DNA of 64,000 nt from contig NZ_AWZU01000002.1 in the NCBI RefSeq assembly GCF_000472385.1, positions 1 to 64,000 of the forward strand. The letters run 5' to 3'. The first letter of the stretch is position 1; every line of letters starts with the position of its first letter. This document shows positions 25,781-35,474 of the stretch, piece by piece. This DNA comes from Bradyrhizobium sp. ARR65. Lineage in GTDB: Bacteria > Pseudomonadota > Alphaproteobacteria > Rhizobiales > Xanthobacteraceae. The notes under the pieces are model-generated. The model was not told the DNA's origin. It saw only the letters and a program-made list of their open reading frames with translations, and made no database searches. A program made the position numbers and the translations under genes.

Positions 25781-27852
25781 GCCGAACCCGCAAAGGCCAG
25801 CACCGAGCGGGGTGGCGCCTTGTGATCGGCGCCCGCGACAAAATCGGCCGGGGTTTGTTTAGCCTCGGTTGTGTTGAGGACCTGTCGCCAGCTCTTGTAT
25901 TCGGTCATCGTCGGTAGCTTGAAGGCGATCTCTTCGAGGGCGGCATTCAAAACGATAAAGATCGGCGGCCGTCCTTGTTCCAAAGGACCGAGCACATAGG
26001 CGAGAAAACGCCCTTCGGGAAACTTCCAGTCTTCCTCCTTCATTTCTTCGGCGTCCGGCCGCAGCCACAACACGCCGAAGGAGCCATCGGAGCGCCGCCC
26101 GTCGAGCCAGCGCCGGTTGCGCAACTGCGGAAAGCGGCGGCGCAACTCGGTCATGTGGCCGACGAAATCTATCAGATCGTCACCTTCGCGGCCGAGCCCA
26201 TCCCACAATACCCAGCCCACCTCATTGTCCTGGCAATAGGCATTGTTGTTGCCGAACTGGGTGTTGCCGACCTCGTCGCCTGCTAAGATGAGAGGCACGC
26301 CTTGCGCCATAAAGAGGCAGGTTAGCTGGTTCTTGCGAAGCTGGCGCCGTAGCGCGAGGATGTCGGGATCGTCGGTCGGCCCTTCGACGCCGCAATTATT
26401 GCTGTGGTTGTCGTTGGAGCCGTCGCGGTTGTCCTCGCCATTGGCCTCATTGTGCTTCTGGTTGTAGCTGAACAAATCGGCCAAGGTGAAACCGTCGTGG
26501 ACGGTGATGTGATTGATGCTCGCGCGCGGCACGCGGCCATCGTGATTGAACAGGTCGGAGGAGCCGGTCATGCGTCCCGAGATCTCCCCGATCAGGCTGC
26601 CTTCGCCGCTCCAGTAACGCCGCATCGCGCTGCGATAGCGGTCGTTCCATTCCGACCATTGCGAGGGAAATGCGCCCACCTGGTAGCCGCCGAGCCCAAG
26701 GTCCCACGGCTCGGCAACGAGCTTTACACTTGCCAGCACCGGGTCCTGGCGCACCGCAGTCAGAAAGGAAGAGCGGCGATCGAAGCCGTTCGGGCCGCGG
26801 CACAGCGTCGTGGCAAGATCGAAGCGGAAGCCGTCGACATGGCAAACCTCGACCCAGTAACGGAGCGAGTCCATCACCATTTGCAGCACGCGCGGATGAC
26901 TGAGATTCACCGATGAGCCGCAGCCGGTGAAGTCGTCATAATAGCGCGGGTTGTCCGGCATCAGCCAATAATACGAGGCATTGTCGATGCCGCGGAAGCA
27001 GAGCGTGGGGCCGAGGTGATTGCCCTCCGCGGTGTGATTATAGACGACGTCGAGCATCACCTCGATGCCGGCATCGTGCAGGCGCGCCACTGTGGTGCGA
27101 AAGGCATCGAGCGCATTGTCCTGCGCATAGCGCGGCTCCGGCGCGAAGAAGGCGAGCGTGTTGTAGCCCCAGTAATTGGCAAGCTTCCGCTCCACCAGCG
27201 CCCGATCGTCGATGAAGCCGTGGATCGGCAACAGCTCGATCGTGGTGACGCCGAGCCGCTTCAGATGCGCAATCACAGCTGGCGATGACAGGCCGCCATA
27301 GGTGCCGCGCAGATTGGGCGCCACATCTTCGCGCTTCTGCGTCAGTCCCTTGACGTGCGCCTCATAGATGATGGTCTCCTCCCAGGGAATGCTCGGGCGG
27401 ATTTCGCGACGGCCCCAGTTGAAGGTCTCGTCCGCCACGACGGCCTTCGGCATGCCGCGCGCATTGTCACGACGGTCGAAGGAAAGGTCCTCGCGCGGGC
27501 TCCCGGTGCGGTAGCCGAAATGCGCGTCACTCCACACCAGCCTGCCTGCGAGGCGCTTGGCGTAGGGATCGAGCAGGAGCTTGTTGGGATTGAAGCGATG
27601 CCCATGCTCCGGCTCATAGGGGCCGTGAACGCGATAGCCGTAAAGCTGTCCCGGCGAAACGTCGTTGAGATAGCAGTGCCAGACATCCTCGGTGCGTTCG
27701 GGCAATTCGATACGTTCAAGCTCGCGACGGCCCTGGCTGTCGAAGAGGCATAGTTCGACCTTGGTGGCGTTGGCGGAGAACAAGGCAAAATTGGTGCCCC
27801 GGCCGTCCCAGCTTGCACCGAGGCGGGCATGGGTTCCGGCGCTCAATCGCAT
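25777..27852 (-). CDS. glgX: GlgX, glycogen debranching enzyme
   Basis: A 691-residue GH13 isoamylase-type enzyme that hydrolyses alpha-1,6 branches of phosphorylase-limit or short-branch glucan. It has an N-terminal CBM48-like domain (LGASWDGRGTNFALFSANAT), then VMLDVVYNHTAEGNHLGPTL, nucleophile Asp345 in HVDGFRFDLATTL, the acid region VKLVAEPWDLGLGGYQVG, and ITVHDGFTLADL. The start ATG 27852 follows the glgB stop by 3 bases. It can feed linear chains to TreY and MalQ, linking branched glucan to trehalose. Confidence 0.95.
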   Translation of the reverse strand: MRLSAGTHARLGASWDGRGTNFALFSANATKVELCLFDSQGRRELERIELPERTEDVWHCYLNDVSPGQLYGYRVHGPYEPEHGHRFNPNKLLLDPYAKRLAGRLVWSDAHFGYRTGSPREDLSFDRRDNARGMPKAVVADETFNWGRREIRPSIPWEETIIYEAHVKGLTQKREDVAPNLRGTYGGLSSPAVIAHLKRLGVTTIELLPIHGFIDDRALVERKLANYWGYNTLAFFAPEPRYAQDNALDAFRTTVARLHDAGIEVMLDVVYNHTAEGNHLGPTLCFRGIDNASYYWLMPDNPRYYDDFTGCGSSVNLSHPRVLQMVMDSLRYWVEVCHVDGFRFDLATTLCRGPNGFDRRSSFLTAVRQDPVLASVKLVAEPWDLGLGGYQVGAFPSQWSEWNDRYRSAMRRYWSGEGSLIGEISGRMTGSSDLFNHDGRVPRASINHITVHDGFTLADLFSYNQKHNEANGEDNRDGSNDNHSNNCGVEGPTDDPDILALRRQLRKNQLTCLFMAQGVPLILAGDEVGNTQFGNNNAYCQDNEVGWVLWDGLGREGDDLIDFVGHMTELRRRFPQLRNRRWLDGRRSDGSFGVLWLRPDAEEMKEEDWKFPEGRFLAYVLGPLEQGRPPIFIVLNAALEEIAFKLPTMTEYKSWRQVLNTTEAKQTPADFVAGADHKAPPRSVLAFAGSA

Positions 27853-27855
27853 GTT

Positions 27856-30003
27856 TTAGTTTTCCGGTACCAGGAATATCGCTGCCAGCGGCGGGATCGT
27901 GAGGCTGAGCTCGGGTACGAGCTCCTCTGAAGCGAGAACCTCACCGATATTTCCGACATTGCTGCCGCCGTAATGCGCCGAGTCCGAATTGAAAACCTCG
28001 TACCACTTGCCGGCAAACGGCACGCGGACGCGGTAATTATAATAGACATTTGGCGAGAAATTCACCATGACCAGGCAACGCGCCCGCGCCTCATTGCCCT
28101 TGCGCATCCAGGCAAACACGTTGTTGTCGGCGTCATCCGTGATCAGCCATTCGAAGCCTGCGGGATCGCAATCCAGCTCGTGTAGCGCGGGCAGTGCGCG
28201 ATAGAGCCGGTTGAGATCGCGGACCAGCGACTGGATGCCGGCGTATTTCTTCTGCTCGAGCAGGTGCCAGTCGAGCGAATGTTCATGCGCCCATTCGCGT
28301 TCCTGGCCAAATTCGCAGCCCATGAACATCAGCTTCTTGCCGGGATGGCCGAACATGAAGCTGTAATAGGCGCGCAGGTTCGCAAAGCGCCGCCACTCGT
28401 CGCCGGGCATGCGTCCCAGGATCGAGCGTTTGCCGTGGACGACCTCGTCATGCGACAGCGGCAGGATGAAATTTTCCGAGAAGGCGTAGTGCAGGCCGAA
28501 CAGGATGTCGCCATGGTGATGTCTGCGATAGATCGGATCCTTGCCGATGTAGCGCAGCGTGTCGTGCATCCACCCCATGTTCCACTTGTAGCCGAAGCCC
28601 AAGCCGCCGAATTCGACCGGGCGCGACACCTGTGGCCAGGCCGTGGATTCTTCGGCCGCCGTGGTGGCGTGCGGAAAACGGGCGAACACTTCGGTATTGA
28701 AGCGGCGCAGGAACTCGATGGCCTCGAGATTTTCTCTGCCGCCATATTTATTGGGAATCCAGGCTCCGGCCGGGCGGCTGTAGTCGAGATAAAGCATGGA
28801 GGCGACGGCGTCGACGCGAAGCCCGTCGACGCCATAGCGCTCCAGCCAGAACAGCGCATTCGACACCAGAAAATTGACCACTTCGGTGCGGCCATAATTG
28901 TAGATCAACGTGCCCCAGTCGAGGTGCCGGCCCTGCAGCGGGTTGGCGTGCTCATAAAGCGCGGTGCCGTCGAAATGCCCGAGCCCGTGCGGGTCGTCCG
29001 GAAAATGTCCGGGCACCCAGTCGATCAAGACGCCAAGCCCCTCGCGATGGCAGGCATCGACCAAAGCGGCAAAGTCCTGCGGCTGGCCGAAGCGGCTGGT
29101 CGGTGCGAACAGGCCCGTCGGCTGATAGCCCCAGGAGCCGTCGAAGGGATGCTCGCTGACGGGCAGAAACTCGACGTGTGTGAAGCCGAGATCGCGGGCA
29201 TAGGCGGGTAGCTGCTCGGCCAGTTCGCGATAGGTCAGCCACTCATTGTTGCCCTTGCGGCGCCAGGAGCCCAGGTGCACCTCATAGATCGAGATCGGGG
29301 CGCCCAGCGCGTTGATGCCCGCGGGCAGCGGACGCGGATGCGGAATCTTGCTCTCGTCAAAAACGATCGATGCGGTCTTGGGGCGCACCTCCGTCGCAAA
29401 GGCCAGCGGGTCGGCCTTCAGCGGCAGCGGCTGGCCTTGCGGGCCGACAATGTCGAACTTGTAGTGATCGCCGACCTTGGCGTGCGGGATGAACAGCTCC
29501 CAGTAGCCGACGCCGCGCACGCGCATCGGATGCCGCCGCGCGTCCCAGAAATTGAAATCGCCGACCACGCTGACCCGCCGCGCGTTCGGCGCCAGTACCA
29601 CGAAGGCGATGCCCTCGACGTCGTCAAGTATGAGCGGGTGGGCTCCGAGCTTGTCATAGAGCCGCTGATGCGTGCCTTCGCCGAGCAAATAGAGATCGAA
29701 GTCGCTCAAGACGGGAGGAAAGCGGTAGGGGTCTTCGAGATCGACGACGTTGTCGCCGAACTGGGCGCGCAATTGATAGCGTTCTGGGCCGTTCGGCAGC
29801 GCGCCTGCAAACAAGCCGGCGTCATGAATGCGGGCGAGCGATGCGACGTCGCCGCGCTCGCCGATCGCCTCGACTTTGGAGGCTTCGGGCAGGAAGGCGC
29901 GCACCACGGTCTTGTCGCCTTCCTTGTGCAGGCCGAGGTAGCGGAACGGATCGGAGTGGCGGCCTTCGATGATGGCGTAGGCCTCCGCGGAGAGCTTGTT
30001 CAT
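27856..30003 (-). CDS. glgB: GlgB, 1,4-alpha-glucan branching enzyme
   Basis: A 715-residue GH13 branching enzyme with two N-terminal beta-sandwich domains (N1 from about 10, CBM48 near 120-220) and the catalytic barrel. Nucleophile Asp398 ([15 protein letters not shown]), acid Glu451 ([10 protein letters not shown]) and [11 protein letters not shown] are all present. It introduces alpha-1,6 branches into the chains made by GlgE. ATG 30003 overlaps the treS stop (ATGA) and fits the family length; the open frame extends 22 codons further into treS. No glgA or glgC is present in this window, so GlgE is the only visible chain-elongating partner. Confidence 0.96.
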   Translation of the reverse strand: MNKLSAEAYAIIEGRHSDPFRYLGLHKEGDKTVVRAFLPEASKVEAIGERGDVASLARIHDAGLFAGALPNGPERYQLRAQFGDNVVDLEDPYRFPPVLSDFDLYLLGEGTHQRLYDKLGAHPLILDDVEGIAFVVLAPNARRVSVVGDFNFWDARRHPMRVRGVGYWELFIPHAKVGDHYKFDIVGPQGQPLPLKADPLAFATEVRPKTASIVFDESKIPHPRPLPAGINALGAPISIYEVHLGSWRRKGNNEWLTYRELAEQLPAYARDLGFTHVEFLPVSEHPFDGSWGYQPTGLFAPTSRFGQPQDFAALVDACHREGLGVLIDWVPGHFPDDPHGLGHFDGTALYEHANPLQGRHLDWGTLIYNYGRTEVVNFLVSNALFWLERYGVDGLRVDAVASMLYLDYSRPAGAWIPNKYGGRENLEAIEFLRRFNTEVFARFPHATTAAEESTAWPQVSRPVEFGGLGFGYKWNMGWMHDTLRYIGKDPIYRRHHHGDILFGLHYAFSENFILPLSHDEVVHGKRSILGRMPGDEWRRFANLRAYYSFMFGHPGKKLMFMGCEFGQEREWAHEHSLDWHLLEQKKYAGIQSLVRDLNRLYRALPALHELDCDPAGFEWLITDDADNNVFAWMRKGNEARARCLVMVNFSPNVYYNYRVRVPFAGKWYEVFNSDSAHYGGSNVGNIGEVLASEELVPELSLTIPPLAAIFLVPEN

Positions 30004-33000
30004 GAGGCCTCGTGGACGGGTTCGGGGGTCAAGATGCGAATGGCTCCGGTGAGCGGGACGCGCAGCCATTCCGGCCGGTGCGACAGCTCATATTCGATCT
30101 CGTAGAACGCTTTTTCCAGCAGGAAGAAGTTCAAGAGCTCTTGCGCGGCGCGCGGATCGGCCGGCCACAGCCGCTGGTTGGTCATGATCTCGCGGTAACC
30201 GGCTATGAAGGCGGCGGTCGAGCGGTCGCGCCAATCGGCCAGCGCCGCGGCCAGTTTGCCCTGTTCGTCCGCCGCCACCTTCAGCGCGCGCTCGAGCGCG
30301 GCCGTCACCGAATAGTCGATGGAGCGGATCAGGCCCGCGACGTCGCGCGCGGCCGGGGCCTTGCGCCGCCGTTCGATCAACGACCGGCGCGGCTCTCCTT
30401 CGAAATCGATGATGAAGATATCGTCCTTGACGATCAGCATCTGGCCCAGATGAAAATCGCCGTGATGGCGGATGTTGAGCCCGTCGATGTCGGGCGGCAA
30501 CAGGGCCCGGAGCTGGTCTTCCAGCCTGGGGTGCTGCGCGAGCAGTTGATCGACCAGCGGACGATCGGCCTCCTTGAGGCTATCGCGGCGCTGCTTCAGC
30601 GTGTCGAATACGCGCTCGACCCGCGTCATGACGTCGGCGATCCAGCGCTCGGTATCCTCCGGCCGGGTCGGCTCAGGCACAAAGTCGGCAAGCTCGGAAT
30701 TGCTCGCAAGCGCCAGGTGCATCTCGGCGACCCGCCGCCCGGTTTGCGAGATCAGGCGCAGATAGGGCGGCAGTTGTTCGCTTTCACTGGGATGCTCGCT
30801 CGCGGCCAGCACGCGCTGCTCGTCGACGAAGCGATCGAGATAGGCCGACGTCACGGTCCAGCCATCGCCCTGGTTCTGCACGAAGGCATGGACCACGCCG
30901 ATCGCGCTGTGCTGATCGCCTTCGGTGAATTCGCAGCTCCCGAGCAGCGCCGGGGTGTTGGCAAAGCCCGCGACTTCGGTGAGGAAGCGGCCGACCTCGA
31001 TCTCGGGATTAATGCCAGGCTCCAGCTTGCGATAGATCTTCACGACGTAGTCGTTGTCGACCAGGGCGGTGGAGTTGGACTGTTCGGTCTCGACCGCGCG
31101 AACGCTGTGGGGCTGGTGGATCGGCCGGTCCGAAAACTTGCTGGTCGGCCGGAATTCCAGTCTCAGGCCGTTCTCGTCGACTACAAGGTGCTGCCGCAAA
31201 TTGCGCAGGAACAGGGCGATGAAGATATGATCGCTCGCAACATCGAGCAGCGTGCCTTCGCGCGCGCCCTGGCGCACGGCCGCCAACGCCTTGGGATTAT
31301 AGCGCTCGCGATCGAAGCGCACCCATTCGATCTGCATGGGCAGTACGTAGCGGCTGGTGATGCCGTGTAGCGTAGTCTCGAAGAATGCGAGCCAGGGGCG
31401 ATTGTCGCCGATGTCGCAGAACGGCACCGCGGACGTCACGTGAGGGTGGATTTGCTTCGGGTCGCGCTCGGGGAACCAGCGCGTCCGCGCCAAGTGCCCC
31501 GGCAGCACGTCGCGCTCGAATACGCCGCGCGTGCGGGCGAGCGACACCCAGGTCGAATTGACCGGCACCACCAGCGTCTCGAATTCGGGCAGCGCGCGCG
31601 GCGGCGGCGGCTCCGATTTGTCGCGCTCCTGCAGCTGGAACCAATAGAAGCCGTAGGGCGCGAGCGTAACCATGTAAGGCAGTTCGCCGATTGCCGGAAA
31701 GCGCGTGCGGCCGAGCATTTCCAGCGGAATGCGCTCCTTCCAGGGCGACAGGTCGAGCTCGGTCGCCTGCGCCGCGCGCGAGAGGTTGGCGACGCAGAGA
31801 ATGACCTCGTCCTTGTACTGCCTGACATAGGCCAGCACCGCGCGATTGGTCGGGCGGATGAAGGTCATGCTGCCGCGGCCGAAGGCCAGCGTCGATTTGC
31901 GCACCGAGATCAGTCGTTTGGTGGCGGATAACAGTGAGGACAGGCTGCGCGACTGCGCCTCGACATTGACCGCCTCATAGCCGTAGACCGGGTCCATGAT
32001 CAGCGGTGCATAAAGCCGCGCGGGGTCGCAACGCGAGAAGCCGCCATTGCGGTCGGGACTCCACTGCATCGGCGTGCGCACGCCGTTGCGGTCGCCTAGA
32101 TAGATGTTGTCGCCCATCCCGATCTCGTCGCCGTAATAGATGATCGGCGTGCCCGGAAACGAGAACAGAAGCGAGTTCATCAGCTCGATCTTGCGCCGGT
32201 CATTGTCCATCAGCGGCGCAAGCCGCCGGCGGATGCCGAGATTGATGCGCGCGCGGGGGTCATGCGCGTAGGTCGACCACAGATAGTCGCGCTCGACGTC
32301 CGTGACCATTTCCAGCGTCAGCTCGTCATGGTTACGCAGGAACAGCGCCCATTGGCAGTTCGGCGGGATATCCGGCGTCTGGCGCAGGATGTCGGTGATG
32401 GGAAAGCGGTCTTCCTGCGCAATCGCCATGTAGATGCGAGGCATCAGCGGGAAGTGATAGGCCATGTGGCACTCGTCGCCCTGGCCGAAATACTCCTGGA
32501 CGTCCTCCGGCCATTGATTGGCCTCCGCCAGGAACACCTTGTTCTTGGAATAAGCGTCGAGCTCGACCCTCAGGCGCTTGATGATGGCGTGGGTCTCGGG
32601 CAGGTTCTCGTTGTTGGTGCCTTCGCGCTCGCACAGATAAGGAATAGCGTCGAGCCGGAATCCGTCAACGCCCGCATCGAGCCAGCGCTTCATCACCTGC
32701 ATGATGGCGCTGACCACGCGTGGATTGTCAAAGTTGAGATCGGGCTGGTGCGAGAAGAAACGATGCCAGTAAAACTGGCCGGCTTCCGGATCCCAGGTCC
32801 AGTTCGATTTCTCGGTATCGGTGAAGATGATGCGCGTGCCCGTATATTTCTGATCGGTGTCGCTCCACACATACCAGTTGCGCGCGCTCGAATTGGGATG
32901 GCTGCGCCGGGCGCGCTTGAACCATTGATGCTGGTCGGAAGTATGGTTGATCACGAGTTCGGTGATCACCCGCAAGCCCCGCTTCTTCGCCTCCTGGATG

Positions 33001-33317
33001 AAGCGCTTGAAATCCTTCATCGTCCCGAAATCGGGATTGACGGAGCCATAATCGGAAATGTCATAGCCGTCATCGCGCCCGGGCGAGGGGTAGAACGGCA
33101 GCAGCCACAACGTGGTGACGCCGAGATCCTGTAAATACCCGAGCTTCTCGGTCAGGCCAGCAAAATCGCCGATGCCGTCATTGTTGCTGTCGGCAAAGGC
33201 CTTGACGTGCAACTGATAGATGATCGCGTCCTTGTACCAGAGCTCGTCGCCGTCAAGAGCGGTGACGGGTAGCTCTTCGGTATCGATGGCTGACAGCACG
33301 TTCATGGCGCCACTCAT
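30000..33317 (-). CDS. treS: Trehalose synthase - maltokinase fusion (TreS-Pep2)
   Basis: An 1105-residue bifunctional enzyme. The N-terminal 1-580 is GH13 TreS, which interconverts trehalose and maltose: nucleophile Asp223 ([13 protein letters not shown]), acid Glu265 (FLAEANQWP), Asp331 ([11 protein letters not shown]). Residues about 600-1105 form a maltokinase of the aminoglycoside-phosphotransferase fold that makes maltose-1-phosphate: catalytic Asp954 in HHGDFHLGQ and metal-binding Asp971 in IDFEGEP. Both halves keep their key residues. In mycobacteria the two are separate proteins that form a complex; fusion is common in proteobacteria. Start ATG 33317 overlaps the glgE stop by 4 bases; ATG 33305 is possible. 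Confidence 0.96.
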   Translation of the reverse strand: MSGAMNVLSAIDTEELPVTALDGDELWYKDAIIYQLHVKAFADSNNDGIGDFAGLTEKLGYLQDLGVTTLWLLPFYPSPGRDDGYDISDYGSVNPDFGTMKDFKRFIQEAKKRGLRVITELVINHTSDQHQWFKRARRSHPNSSARNWYVWSDTDQKYTGTRIIFTDTEKSNWTWDPEAGQFYWHRFFSHQPDLNFDNPRVVSAIMQVMKRWLDAGVDGFRLDAIPYLCEREGTNNENLPETHAIIKRLRVELDAYSKNKVFLAEANQWPEDVQEYFGQGDECHMAYHFPLMPRIYMAIAQEDRFPITDILRQTPDIPPNCQWALFLRNHDELTLEMVTDVERDYLWSTYAHDPRARINLGIRRRLAPLMDNDRRKIELMNSLLFSFPGTPIIYYGDEIGMGDNIYLGDRNGVRTPMQWSPDRNGGFSRCDPARLYAPLIMDPVYGYEAVNVEAQSRSLSSLLSATKRLISVRKSTLAFGRGSMTFIRPTNRAVLAYVRQYKDEVILCVANLSRAAQATELDLSPWKERIPLEMLGRTRFPAIGELPYMVTLAPYGFYWFQLQERDKSEPPPPRALPEFETLVVPVNSTWVSLARTRGVFERDVLPGHLARTRWFPERDPKQIHPHVTSAVPFCDIGDNRPWLAFFETTLHGITSRYVLPMQIEWVRFDRERYNPKALAAVRQGAREGTLLDVASDHIFIALFLRNLRQHLVVDENGLRLEFRPTSKFSDRPIHQPHSVRAVETEQSNSTALVDNDYVVKIYRKLEPGINPEIEVGRFLTEVAGFANTPALLGSCEFTEGDQHSAIGVVHAFVQNQGDGWTVTSAYLDRFVDEQRVLAASEHPSESEQLPPYLRLISQTGRRVAEMHLALASNSELADFVPEPTRPEDTERWIADVMTRVERVFDTLKQRRDSLKEADRPLVDQLLAQHPRLEDQLRALLPPDIDGLNIRHHGDFHLGQMLIVKDDIFIIDFEGEPRRSLIERRRKAPAARDVAGLIRSIDYSVTAALERALKVAADEQGKLAAALADWRDRSTAAFIAGYREIMTNQRLWPADPRAAQELLNFFLLEKAFYEIEYELSHRPEWLRVPLTGAIRILTPEPVHEAS

Positions 33318-35269
33318 GCAAGGCAGCGGAAGAACAGCGCGGGGTCGCGATCAGGATCGATCCGCAAGCGGATGCCGCCCCAATCCAGCGCGGATCGTTC
33401 GCCGGTGACAAGGTTCTCCACCGCCGCCACGTGCCGGCGCTCGCCATTCACGGTGACCAGCGTATCACCAAGCGGCAGCCAGAATTCGTGAATGCCGTGC
33501 GACAGCGCGACCGCCACCGCAACCGTATTGGTCTGGTCGACCGACTGCTTCACAAACGCAGTGACGTTGCCGTCTTCGATCCCGACGAAGCGCAGGTTGG
33601 AGGTCTGCTGCAGCGCCGAGTTCTCGCGCCGGATGCGGTTGAGCTCGCTGATATAAGGCTTGATATTGCCGGGCTTATTCCAGTCGCGCACCTTGATCTC
33701 GTATTTCTCGGAATCGAGATATTCCTCGCGGCCCGGGATCGGCTCGTACTCCAGCAGCTCGAAGCCGTTGTAAATGCCGTAGGTCGACGAGAGCGTGCCC
33801 GCGAGCGCAACGCGCGATTTGAACATCCAGGGCTCGCCGCCCTGCAGATGGTAGGGCAGGATATCCGGCGTGTTGGTGAAGAAGTTCGGGCGGTAGAAAT
33901 CCCGCTCCGGATAACCGGTGAGCTCGCTCAGATATTGCTCGATTTCCCACTTCTGCGTGCGCCAGGTGAAATAAGTGTAGGACTGGGTGAAGCCGAGCTT
34001 CGCGAGGCCCTTCATCAGTTTCGGGCGGGTAAAAGCTTCGGCCAGGAAGATGACGTCGGGATGGCGGCGCTGCACCTCCTTGATCAGCCATTCCCAGAAC
34101 CGCAACGGCTTCGTGTGCGGATTATCGACCCGGAAGATCTTGACCCCCTGATCGACCCAGAACAGCACGACATCGCGCAGCGCATTCCACAGACTTCCGG
34201 CGTCCTCCGATGCAAAATCGGGGTTGACGATATCCTCATATTTCTTCGGCGGATTTTCCGCATAGCGCATCGAGCCGTCGGGCCGTCGCCTGAACCATTG
34301 CGGGTGCTCTTTGAGCCAGGGATGATCGGGTGAGCACTGCACCGCAAAATCAAGCGCGACTTCCATGCCAAGCGCGGTGCAGGCCGCGACGAACTCGCGA
34401 AAATCCTGCAAGCTGCCCAATTCCGGATGCACGGCATCATGGCCGCCCTCGGCGGCACCGATGGCATAGGGGCTGCCGGGATCGCCTTCCGCAGCGGTCA
34501 CTGAATTGTTACGGCCCTTGCGGTTGATCCGGCCGATCGGATGGATCGGGGTGAAGTAGATCACGTCGAAGCCCATGGCCCCGACATCCGGAAGGCGCGC
34601 GATGCAGTCCTTGAAGGTGCCGTGCTGACCCGCGACCGTGCTCTGGCTGCGCGGGATCATCTCGTACCAGGTGCCGTAGCGCGCCCGCGGCCGGTCGATC
34701 ACGAGTGGAAAGAGCTGCGACCGCGTCAGGTCCGGCCGCGCCTGACTTGCAGCCATCGCATCCTGCAACTCTGCCGTGAGCAGGGCGGAGCTATCGCCGT
34801 TCTGCAGGAACAGTTCGCATTGCCGGACGATCAGGGCAGCTGTCTCCGGGTCCGGAGCTTCCGCCTTCGTCAGCATGCCCGCGCCTTCGATGGCGTCGAC
34901 GCTCACGTCGACACCCGCCTTCTGCTTCAACTCGAAACCGTGGCGCCAGGTCGCGAATTCATCGGTCCAGGCTTCGATGGCATAAACATGGCGACCAAGC
35001 GTGTCGGGCACGAAAGCGGCGAACCAGCGATCGTTGCTGTGCAGAGTCATCGGCGTGCGGCGCCACTCGCGCTCATTCTCGGGTCGCCAGATCAGCGCCG
35101 CCGCAGTGACGTCATGTCCGTCACGATAGATATCCGCCCACACCTCGATACGCTCGCCGACGATCCGTTTCACCGGAAAGCGGCCGCCGTCGATCAATGG
35201 GTAGACGTCTTCAATATGGAAGGCGCCGCTGGTCGTGGCGCCCTCGACAATTTGAGCAGTTTTGTTCAC
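33314..35269 (-). CDS. glgE: GlgE, alpha-1,4-glucan:maltose-1-phosphate maltosyltransferase
   Basis: A 651-residue GH13_3 enzyme that adds maltose units from maltose-1-phosphate to growing glucan. Hallmarks: FPVKRIVGERIEVWADIY at the N-terminus, DVIYFTPIHPIGRINRKGRN, LDFAVQCSPDHPWL, nucleophile Asp382 (FRVDNPHTKP), acid Glu411 (FLAEAFTRPK). It is the first gene of the minus-strand operon. The start is unclear: GTG 35269 gives MNKTAQ and a normal length, but no ribosome site is visible; an in-frame TTG 35332 would add 21 residues. The substrate is made by the TreS-maltokinase fusion directly downstream. Confidence 0.95.
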   Translation of the reverse strand: MNKTAQIVEGATTSGAFHIEDVYPLIDGGRFPVKRIVGERIEVWADIYRDGHDVTAAALIWRPENEREWRRTPMTLHSNDRWFAAFVPDTLGRHVYAIEAWTDEFATWRHGFELKQKAGVDVSVDAIEGAGMLTKAEAPDPETAALIVRQCELFLQNGDSSALLTAELQDAMAASQARPDLTRSQLFPLVIDRPRARYGTWYEMIPRSQSTVAGQHGTFKDCIARLPDVGAMGFDVIYFTPIHPIGRINRKGRNNSVTAAEGDPGSPYAIGAAEGGHDAVHPELGSLQDFREFVAACTALGMEVALDFAVQCSPDHPWLKEHPQWFRRRPDGSMRYAENPPKKYEDIVNPDFASEDAGSLWNALRDVVLFWVDQGVKIFRVDNPHTKPLRFWEWLIKEVQRRHPDVIFLAEAFTRPKLMKGLAKLGFTQSYTYFTWRTQKWEIEQYLSELTGYPERDFYRPNFFTNTPDILPYHLQGGEPWMFKSRVALAGTLSSTYGIYNGFELLEYEPIPGREEYLDSEKYEIKVRDWNKPGNIKPYISELNRIRRENSALQQTSNLRFVGIEDGNVTAFVKQSVDQTNTVAVAVALSHGIHEFWLPLGDTLVTVNGERRHVAAVENLVTGERSALDWGGIRLRIDPDRDPALFFRCLA

Positions 35270-35362
35270 GGTGATGCCATAGACATGGAATTGAGGTCCC
35301 GTTTCGTCAGACAGACAAGGAGACGCTCGCAACCCATATAAAAAGCCTATTCCCGGCCATTG

Positions 35363-35396
35363 GTTCCCCGGGGAACGCCGAGGATATCTGAGAGTT
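35363..35396 (+). promoter_or_regulatory. GTTCCCCGGGGAAC palindrome with possible EcfG-like promoter toward malQ
   Basis: A perfect 14-base palindrome (35363-35376) lies in the divergent glgE/malQ region. Its right half gives GGAAC (35372-35376) followed, after 16 bases, by AGTT (35393-35396), a three-of-four match to the EcfG -10. The left half offers GGAAC toward glgE but without an acceptable -10. It may instead be an operator. Confidence 0.3.
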
Positions 35397-35474
35397 AGAC
35401 ACGGCTATCCTCTTCCGGTATTTGGAGAAATTTGCGACGGCCCGCGAGGGCCTCGCGTGCAAAGCGCGTGCCGA

